Source of the DNA: Micromonospora trifolii
Lineage (GTDB): Bacteria; Actinomycetota; Actinomycetes; Mycobacteriales; Micromonosporaceae
Length of the DNA: 64,000 nt
Direction: 5' to 3'
Assembly (NCBI RefSeq): GCF_022229005.1
Contig: NZ_JAKKFD010000008.1
Coordinates: forward strand, 62,001 to 126,000
The notes below the pieces were generated by a model that saw only the letters and a list, made by a program, of their open reading frames with translations, made no database searches and was not told the origin of the DNA. This document shows, in pieces, positions 58,680-64,000 of the stretch. Numbering within the stretch: the first letter of the stretch is position 1; every line of letters begins with the position of its first letter. The translations under genes and the position numbers were made by a program.

Positions 58680-59375
58680 ATGCGGATCCGACAGGTCGGG
58701 GCGCACGCCCTGCTACTCGACTGCACCGCCCCCGCCGACACCCCCGAAGCCGTGGCCGACACCCGGGAGGCCGCGTTCGTCGAAGCATGGCGGGCCGAGC
58801 TGTGGCGGCGTCGGGAGCGGGGCGACCTGATAGCCGTGGAGATCGTGCCGGCGGCCCGGACCGTGCTGCTCGACGGCCTGCCCGACCCGACCACCACGGC
58901 CGGGCAGCTGACCCGATGGGCGTCCGCCGTCACCGCCGCGACCACCAGCCCCGATCAGGCCGACCCCCAAGCCACAGCAAGAGGCCGAGCCGACGCGGCG
59001 GACGTGGTCGTACCGGTCACCTTCGACGGGCCGGACCTGCCGGCGGTGGCGGAGCACTGGGGCGTGGACGTGCCGGCAGTGCGGCACCGGTTGACCAGCA
59101 CCCGGTTCCGGGTCGCCTTCTGCGGCTTTGCCCCCGGCTTCCCCTACCTGACCGGGTTGCCCGCCGAGTTGGCGCTGCCCCGGCTGGCCACGCCCCGTCC
59201 CCGGGTGCCGGCCGGCTCGGTCGCGCTGGCCGGCCCGTACGCCGGCATCTATCCGGGCGCCTCCCCGGGCGGCTGGCAGTTGGTCGGTCGGACCGACCTG
59301 GTGCTGTTCGACGTGGCCGCCGACCCGCCGGCCCGACTCGGTCCGGGCACCACGGTCCGGATGGCGGCGGCGTGA
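58680..59375 (+). CDS. pxpB: 5-oxoprolinase subunit PxpB (KipI-like)
   Basis: 231 residues of the PxpB/KipI family: QVGAHALLLDCTAPADTPEA, VEIVPAARTVLLDGLPDPT, FDGPDLPAVAEHWGV and the GFAPGFPYLTGLP signature. With PxpC and PxpA it forms the prokaryotic ATP-dependent 5-oxoprolinase, returning pyroglutamate to glutamate. Its Bacillus homologue KipI was first known as a sporulation-kinase inhibitor; the enzyme role is the general one. Overlaps pxpC by four bases (GTGA). Confidence 0.94.
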   Translation: MRIRQVGAHALLLDCTAPADTPEAVADTREAAFVEAWRAELWRRRERGDLIAVEIVPAARTVLLDGLPDPTTTAGQLTRWASAVTAATTSPDQADPQATARGRADAADVVVPVTFDGPDLPAVAEHWGVDVPAVRHRLTSTRFRVAFCGFAPGFPYLTGLPAELALPRLATPRPRVPAGSVALAGPYAGIYPGASPGGWQLVGRTDLVLFDVAADPPARLGPGTTVRMAAA

Positions 59376-60235
59376 CCCACCCGGCCACCATCGAGGTGCT
59401 CAGCGCCGGTGCGCTCACCACAGTGCAGGACCTGGGTCGGCCCGGCTGGGCGCACCTGGGCGTACCCCGGTCCGGCGCCCTCGACCCGGGTGCCCTGCGG
59501 TTGGCCAACCGACTGGTCGGCAATCCGGAGCACGCGGCCGGCCTGGAGATCACCCTGACCGGCTGCACAGTGCGGCTGACCCGGGCCGCCACGGTGGCGG
59601 TCACCGGCGCCGAGGTCCCCGTCCAGGCGGGTGCCCGGCCCGGTGACACCGGACGTCCGCTCAGCGTGCCGGCCGGGACGGTGCTGCGGATCGGTCCCGC
59701 CCGGCGGGGCGTACGGAGTTGGCTGGCGGTGTCGGGCGGCATCGACGTGTCACCGGTGCTCGGTAGCCGGGCCAGCGACACCCTCTCCGGGCTCGGCCCT
59801 CCTCCGCTGCGGGACGGCGACCGACTGCCGCTCGGCGAGCCGGTCGGCGCCCCCGCACCGGTGGACCTGACCGTGTGCCCCACGCTGCCTGAAGAGCTGC
59901 ACCTGACGCTGGGCCCCGGCCCTCGCGAGGACTGGTTCACGCCGACCGCGTTCGACCGGCTCTTCGGCAGCGCGTACACCATCAGCCCGGTGAGCAACCG
60001 GGTCGGCGCGCGGCTCGCCGGCGCGACGCTGCCCCGCGCGGTGGCCGGCGAACTCCCCAGCGAGGGCATCGTGCTCGGCGCGGTGCAGGTGCCGGCGGAC
60101 GGCCAACCCCTGATCTTCCTCGCGGACCATCCGACCACAGGTGGATACCCCGTCATCGGGGTGGTCACCGACGTGACCCCGCTCGCGCAGGCCCGGCCAG
60201 GTACTACCGTCAGATTCCATGGACCTCAACGCTGA
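59372..60235 (+). CDS. pxpC: 5-oxoprolinase subunit PxpC (KipA-like)
   Basis: 287 residues from GTG 59372. Family blocks: TIEVLSAGALTTVQDLGRPG, GVPRSGALDPGALRLANRLV, SWLAVSGGIDVSPVLGSRAS, and the C-terminal ADHPTTGGYPVIGVV. PxpC carries the biotin-carboxylase-like fold and acts with PxpB and PxpA. Translationally coupled on both sides: four bases with pxpB, 17 with pxpA. The operon order pxpB-pxpC-pxpA is common in actinobacteria. Confidence 0.94.
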   Translation: MTHPATIEVLSAGALTTVQDLGRPGWAHLGVPRSGALDPGALRLANRLVGNPEHAAGLEITLTGCTVRLTRAATVAVTGAEVPVQAGARPGDTGRPLSVPAGTVLRIGPARRGVRSWLAVSGGIDVSPVLGSRASDTLSGLGPPPLRDGDRLPLGEPVGAPAPVDLTVCPTLPEELHLTLGPGPREDWFTPTAFDRLFGSAYTISPVSNRVGARLAGATLPRAVAGELPSEGIVLGAVQVPADGQPLIFLADHPTTGGYPVIGVVTDVTPLAQARPGTTVRFHGPQR

Positions 60236-60968
60236 CCTGGGCGAGGGATTCGGCATCTGGCGACTCGGCGACGACGAGGCGCTGCTGAGCCTCGTCACCT
60301 CCGCCAACGTCGCCTGCGGTTTCCACGGCGGCGACCCGTCCACCATGCGGCGGGTCTGCGAGGGCGCCGCGCGACGCGGGGTCGCGGTGGGCGCGCAGGT
60401 CGGTTACCGCGACCTGGCCGGCTTCGGCCGGCGGCACATCGCGTACGACTTCGCCGAGCTACGCGACGAGGTGACCTACCAGCTGGGGGCGCTGGACGCG
60501 TTCTGCCGGCTGTTCCGCACCCGGGTCCGCTACCTCAAGCCACACGGCGCGCTCTACCACGCGGCCAGCACCGACGAGTCCCAGGCAGCGGCGGTGGTGG
60601 CCGCCGTCAGCGGTTACGACGCCGAACTGCCCGTGCTCTGCCTGCCCGGCTCGACGCTCGCCCAACTCGCCGTCGGCGCGGGCCTGCCGGTGGTCGCAGA
60701 GGCGTTCGCCGACCGCGCCTACCTGCCCAACGGGGCGCTGGTGCCGCGCGGCACCCCCGGCGCGGTGATCACCGACCCCGAGCAGGTCGCCGAACGGGCG
60801 GCGCGGATGGCCACCGAACGCAGCGTGGTGGCCGTCGACGGCACCGTCATCCCGTGCTCGGTCGACTCGATCTGCGTGCACGGCGACACCCCGGGCGCGG
60901 TCTCCGCCGCCGAACTGGTCCGCGCCACCCTGATCGACGCCGACATCACACTGGCCCCCTTCGCCTGA
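60219..60968 (+). CDS. pxpA: 5-oxoprolinase subunit PxpA (LamB/YcsF)
   Basis: 249 residues with the LamB/YcsF signature: MDLNADLGEGFGIWRLGDDE, VTSANVACGFHGGDPSTMRR, QVGYRDLAGFGRRH, VRYLKPHGALYHAAS and VDSICVHGDTPGAV, including the metal-binding Asp and His residues of the catalytic subunit. It completes the oxoprolinase. A perfect hairpin begins inside its stop codon. Confidence 0.95.
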   Translation: MDLNADLGEGFGIWRLGDDEALLSLVTSANVACGFHGGDPSTMRRVCEGAARRGVAVGAQVGYRDLAGFGRRHIAYDFAELRDEVTYQLGALDAFCRLFRTRVRYLKPHGALYHAASTDESQAAAVVAAVSGYDAELPVLCLPGSTLAQLAVGAGLPVVAEAFADRAYLPNGALVPRGTPGAVITDPEQVAERAARMATERSVVAVDGTVIPCSVDSICVHGDTPGAVSAAELVRATLIDADITLAPFA

Positions 60969-60997
60969 TCGGAGGGGCCCAGCGGGCCCCTCCGATC
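60967..60997. terminator. Perfect 14-bp hairpin after pxpA
   Basis: GATCGGAGGGGCCC, loop AGC, exact complement. It starts within the pxpA stop codon and also lies at the end of the convergent thioredoxin-NHL gene. Confidence 0.9.
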
Positions 60998-61000
60998 GCG

Positions 61001-62839
61001 TCAGGCGTCCAGGCCGCGAAGCACCAGCGGCAGCCGGGTCACGGCACCGTCGACCACCCGGACCGGTACGCCCCAGTCCTGCCGGGTCAGGTGACACGCC
61101 GCGTGCTCGACGTCCGCGTCGCAGGTCGCCGCCTGCGCGGTCACCTGGAGCACCCCAGCGGTGACCTCGCCGTTGAGCACCAGCCGACGGGACAGCTCGG
61201 TGCCCGTGCCGGCACCGTCGACCAGCAGCTCCGGCGGGGACGCGGAGACCACCAGCCGGGTCGACGGCCCGTACGTCTCGTCCAGCTTCTGCCCCGGCGC
61301 CGGGGTGAAGACGATGTCCAGGGTGACCTCGCCAGCCGCGACGTCGGTCGGCTTGCGCTCGGTACGGTGCCGGGGCCCGTCGACAGTGCTGGCACCCGCC
61401 GCCGACAGGGCACCCGGCGCGAGCCGGGTCAGCCGGTGTGCGGCGGACTCCACCACCAGCACCTCACCGGACGGGGTGAGCACCAGGTCGCTCGGCTCCG
61501 CCAACCCGTCGGCGACGGTGGAGACCTGGTTGCTGGCCGGGTCGAAGCGGCGCACCGCGCCGTTGTACGTGTCAGCGATCAGCACCGAGCCGTCCGGCAG
61601 CGCGCACACGCCCAGCGGGTGCTGGAGCAGCGCGGTCTCCGCCGGACCGTCCACGTGCCCGAAGTCGAACAGGCCCTGCCCGACGGCGGTGCCCAGCACA
61701 CCGTTCTCGACGTACCGGATCGAGCTGGTCTCGCTGTCGGCCACCCAGAGCCGGGTGCCGTCGGCGGAGGTGGAGAGCCCCGACGGCTGGGCCATCCACG
61801 CCTCGGCCAGCGGGCCGTCGCGCAACGCCTCAACTGTGGTGCCGGCGTACATGCCGGCGGTCCGCTTGATCGGGTCGAACCACCAGAGCTGGTGGATCCC
61901 GGCCATCGCGATGATCAGCTTGTCGTCGTACCAGGCCAGGTCCCACGGGGAGGAGAGGTCGACGGCGAACGCGTCGTGGGCGTGGTCGTCGACCTCAGCG
62001 CGCCACTGCCGCCCACTGCCGGCCACCGTGACCACCTCGCCGGACTCCAGCCGTACGCCGCGCAGCAGGTGGTTGACAGTGTCGGCCACCACCAGGTCGT
62101 AGCCGGCCACCTCGGCGACGTGCGTGGGCAGCAGGCACACCCCCTGCGGCTCGGAGAACGTCGCCGCGGCGGCTGGCCCGTCCGCCCGGCCCCGCTCACC
62201 CGAGCCGATCCGACGCACCGGCGTCTCACCGTCCGGCTCGATCTCGACCAGTGAGTGCCGGGCCGAGTCCGAGACCAGCAGGTTGCCGTTCGGCAGCAAC
62301 ACCGCCTTACCCGGGAAGCGCAGCGCGGTCTCCGGCGCCGGCGGCGGGACGTACGGGCCGTTCCCCCGGTGCAGGGTGCCCTTGGCCTCATGGGCGGCGA
62401 TCAACTCGTCGACCAGTCGGGCCAGCCCCTCGGCGTGCCCCTCGCCGGCCATGGTGGCCACCACGTAACCCTCGGGGTCGATCACCGACAGGGTCGGCCA
62501 GGCCCGGGCCGCGTACTGCTGCCACATGTCCAGCTCAGGGTCGTCGAGTACGGGGTGGTGCACCCCGTACCGCTCCACGGCGGCGGCGAGCGCGTCGGCG
62601 TCCTTCTCGTGCTCGAACTTCGGCGAGTGCACGCCGATCACGACGAGCACGTCGCCGTACTTCTCCTCCAGCGGGCGCAGCTCGTCGAGCACGTGCAGGC
62701 AGTTGATACAGCAGAACGTCCAAAAATCAGCGATGACGATCTTGCCGCGAAGGTCGGCGAGCTTGAGGTCGCGCCCGCCGGTGTTCAGCCAGCCCCGACC
62801 GTGCAGTTCGGGAGCCCGTACTCGCGCTGTCGTTCCCAT
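61001..62839 (-). CDS. NHL-repeat thioredoxin-fold protein (NHLRC2-like)
   Basis: 612 residues. A thioredoxin/TlpA-like domain (about 1-165: KIVIADFWTFCCINCLHVL with the CCINC motif) is followed by five or six NHL repeats forming a beta-propeller (about 170-430, for example GNLLVSDSARHSLVEI, PQGVCLLPTHVAEV) and a C-terminal beta-sandwich (about 480-610). The CCINC cysteines match human NHLRC2, whose role in protein redox repair is not settled; the mechanism here is therefore unknown. No signal peptide, so cytoplasmic. ATG 62839. Confidence 0.9.
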   Translation of the reverse strand: MGTTARVRAPELHGRGWLNTGGRDLKLADLRGKIVIADFWTFCCINCLHVLDELRPLEEKYGDVLVVIGVHSPKFEHEKDADALAAAVERYGVHHPVLDDPELDMWQQYAARAWPTLSVIDPEGYVVATMAGEGHAEGLARLVDELIAAHEAKGTLHRGNGPYVPPPAPETALRFPGKAVLLPNGNLLVSDSARHSLVEIEPDGETPVRRIGSGERGRADGPAAAATFSEPQGVCLLPTHVAEVAGYDLVVADTVNHLLRGVRLESGEVVTVAGSGRQWRAEVDDHAHDAFAVDLSSPWDLAWYDDKLIIAMAGIHQLWWFDPIKRTAGMYAGTTVEALRDGPLAEAWMAQPSGLSTSADGTRLWVADSETSSIRYVENGVLGTAVGQGLFDFGHVDGPAETALLQHPLGVCALPDGSVLIADTYNGAVRRFDPASNQVSTVADGLAEPSDLVLTPSGEVLVVESAAHRLTRLAPGALSAAGASTVDGPRHRTERKPTDVAAGEVTLDIVFTPAPGQKLDETYGPSTRLVVSASPPELLVDGAGTGTELSRRLVLNGEVTAGVLQVTAQAATCDADVEHAACHLTRQDWGVPVRVVDGAVTRLPLVLRGLDA

Positions 62840-62980
62840 GCCTGTCAGCCTGCCACGCCCCGTGGGCCCAGCCGCCGTGACCCGTACGACAAGCGTCCTA
62901 GCCTGCGCCGCGCTCCCGGCGCTTCGCGGCGTACTCGCGGACCTCTGCCGCGTCCCAGATCAAGCTCGACCGAGGACTCG

Positions 62981-63367
62981 CTAGCTACCTAACGTCCCGA
63001 TCTCGCTGATCGCGGTCCCAAGAGTCGGACAGGCCCAGACCGCTCGGTCGGCGCGTACCACCGCTGTCAGGGGGTGGCTCTCGGGATGCTGGGGACAGGG
63101 CGGCCAGTTGGTGGCACGGCCCAGTGACCACAGTGCCTCCACCGCCCAGTCCTGAACCTGGTCGGCGAGTGTGACGATCTGCGTCACGGCGGGTAGTCCG
63201 AGGTCGACTGAGATCCCGTGGCCGGAACCGTCGGAAGCGTAGAGGAAGGCGCTGGCGGTCTGTGGGTCGTCTCGCCACCGTTCATCGCGGAGATCGGGCT
63301 GCACCCCGTCAGGCTTCCCAAGATCGGACAAGATCGGCTCCAGCGCCGCCGCCAACTCACGTTCCAC
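62981..63367 (-). CDS. Hypothetical small soluble protein
   Basis: 128 residues, acidic N-terminus (ERELAAALEPILSDLGKPDG), then RWRDDPQTASAFLYASDGSG and a Trp/Cys-rich end (LWSLGRATNWPPCPQHPESH). Two cysteines (CPQH and ACPT) and histidines could bind metal, but no family is recognised. The N-terminal region includes CAAGATCGG twice in the DNA, sharing the motif of the intergenic repeats. Confidence 0.65.
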   Translation of the reverse strand: MERELAAALEPILSDLGKPDGVQPDLRDERWRDDPQTASAFLYASDGSGHGISVDLGLPAVTQIVTLADQVQDWAVEALWSLGRATNWPPCPQHPESHPLTAVVRADRAVWACPTLGTAISEIGTLGS

Positions 63368-63413
63368 AACCGGATTGTGCCCGAGATGCCGACAACACCT
63401 GCGGGTACGACGA

Positions 63414-63445
63414 CGGCGGGGCCACGGTTGCCCGTGACCCCGCCG
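63414..63445. terminator. Hairpin after the edge gene
   Basis: CGGCGGGG, one base, CACGG, short loop, CCGTG, one base, CCCCGCCG. It follows the minus-strand gene that ends at 63455. Confidence 0.65.
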
Positions 63446-63454
63446 CCGGTGGAG

Positions 63455-64000
63455 CTACTTCGCGGCCGGCTTCAGGCAGAGCACCCGGTTGGTGCCCTCA
63501 CCCGGCAGCACCACGTGGGGCTGCGTCGGGTCGGCGCACTTCTCCTTGGCGTCCACCTTCGAGACGATAGTGAACGCGCTCGCCTCGCCGCAGTCCGCCG
63601 CCGAGGCGCCGCCCTGCCCGGACTGCTTCACGCAGGTGCCGACCGCCGGGTCGAAGGCCGGCGTGTCGTTCTTGTCACCGACCTTGCCGAGCAGCAGCAG
63701 CAGGCCGAGCGGCACCGCCAGGATGAGCATCGCAGCGATCAGCACCGCGGCGAGCACCCTGCCGTTGCGTACCTTCGGCGTCGGTGGCTCGACCTTCGGC
63801 TCGTCGGCGTCCGGCTTGAACGCGTCGAACCGGCCCTGGTCCGACTGGCCGGCCTCCTGGCCCCAGGACGGCGCGGGCTGCGGCGGTGGCGGGAACGACG
63901 GCGGGAAGCCGCCGCCCGGCACCGGCTCGGTCGCCGGTCCGCCGTAGCCCGGCGTGCCGGAGCCCGGGCCGCCGAAGCTCGGCGCGCCGAAGGTCGCCGT
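63455..64000 (-). CDS. LppU-like single-pass membrane protein, cut by the window edge
   Basis: The frame is open to the right edge, so the start lies beyond the window or at a GTG inside (63922). Visible: a Gly/Pro/Ser/Phe-rich cytoplasmic region with repeats, an acidic KPDADEPKVEPPTPKV stretch, one membrane helix (about 55-80 from the GTG, VLAAVLIAAMLILAVPLGLL) and an external domain of about 80 residues with four cysteines (VGTCVKQSG, ADCGEASAF, KEKCADPTQ, RVLCLKPAA), probably two disulfides. It resembles the actinobacterial LppU/SCO3897-type proteins; function unknown. Confidence 0.75.
   Translation of the reverse strand, partial: TATFGAPSFGGPGSGTPGYGGPATEPVPGGGFPPSFPPPPQPAPSWGQEAGQSDQGRFDAFKPDADEPKVEPPTPKVRNGRVLAAVLIAAMLILAVPLGLLLLLGKVGDKNDTPAFDPAVGTCVKQSGQGGASAADCGEASAFTIVSKVDAKEKCADPTQPHVVLPGEGTNRVLCLKPAAK

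Overview
The window is chromosomal DNA of a high-GC actinomycete, most likely Micromonospora or a close Micromonosporaceae relative. This rests on the very high third-position GC, frequent GTG/TTG starts with GGAGG-type ribosome sites, leaderless TANNNT-ATG promoters, XRE/DUF397 pairs, a SigE-family sigma factor, an AfsR-like regulator and a c-di-AMP riboswitch before an NlpC/P60 gene. No phage, insertion sequence or CRISPR array is visible. The organism call is inference from content; no 16S gene is present.

Layout. 1-9 kb: a multi-spanning membrane protein, two kinase-less membrane-anchored PASTA proteins, small hypotheticals, an XRE(DUF5753)-DUF397 pair and a secreted subtilase. 8.8-10.9 kb: an epimerase/WecG-TagA glycosyltransferase pair and tRNA-Leu(CAG). 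11-25 kb: the conserved actinobacterial growth and division cluster, fhaA-fhaB-pstP-rodA-pbpA-pknA-pknB-(ydcF-like) on the plus strand, facing pabA-like amidotransferase, a small membrane protein, class E sortase and DUF881 on the minus strand, with crgA divergent. Gene order matches the oriC-proximal block of mycobacteria (crgA to fhaA), so the window is probably near the origin. 25-34 kb: an EtfD-like Fe-S membrane oxidoreductase, two CNNM/CBS transporters, two NlpC/P60 hydrolases (one with a c-di-AMP riboswitch) and an amidase. 34-36 kb: dcd, a PPOX-family protein and tRNA-Gly(CCC). 36-48 kb: accessory and regulatory genes (SigE-family sigma factor with membrane partner, 2H phosphoesterase, S66 peptidase divergent from an AfsR-like regulator, DrrAB-type ABC transporter, winged-helix regulator with membrane protein, VOC and DHFR-like enzymes). 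48-54 kb: a low-GC secreted peptidoglycan-binding protein, LLM oxidoreductase, ASCH, questin-oxidase-like, phosphoribosyltransferase, RlpA-like and SpoIIE-type phosphatase genes. 54-64 kb: a FadE5-like acyl-CoA dehydrogenase, two DUF6458 proteins flanking a SixA phosphatase, hemolysin III, the pxpBCA 5-oxoprolinase operon, an NHL-thioredoxin protein, and a membrane protein cut by the right edge.

How the parts fit. Much of the window serves the cell wall: Ser/Thr kinases, phosphatase and FHA readers control elongation (RodA/PbpA) and division (CrgA), and several hydrolases (NlpC/P60 x2, amidase, RlpA-like) remodel peptidoglycan, one of them apparently under c-di-AMP control. A second theme is lipid oxidation: the EtfD-like reductase and the acyl-CoA dehydrogenase lie 29 kb apart but carry near-identical palindromes (GTTAC-N6-GTAAC) at their promoters, suggesting one small beta-oxidation regulon. 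A probable LexA box sits between dcd and the PPOX gene. Three long inverted repeats sharing CAAGATC fill two intergenic regions (20.8 kb and 57.6-57.8 kb) and look like members of one dispersed element family.
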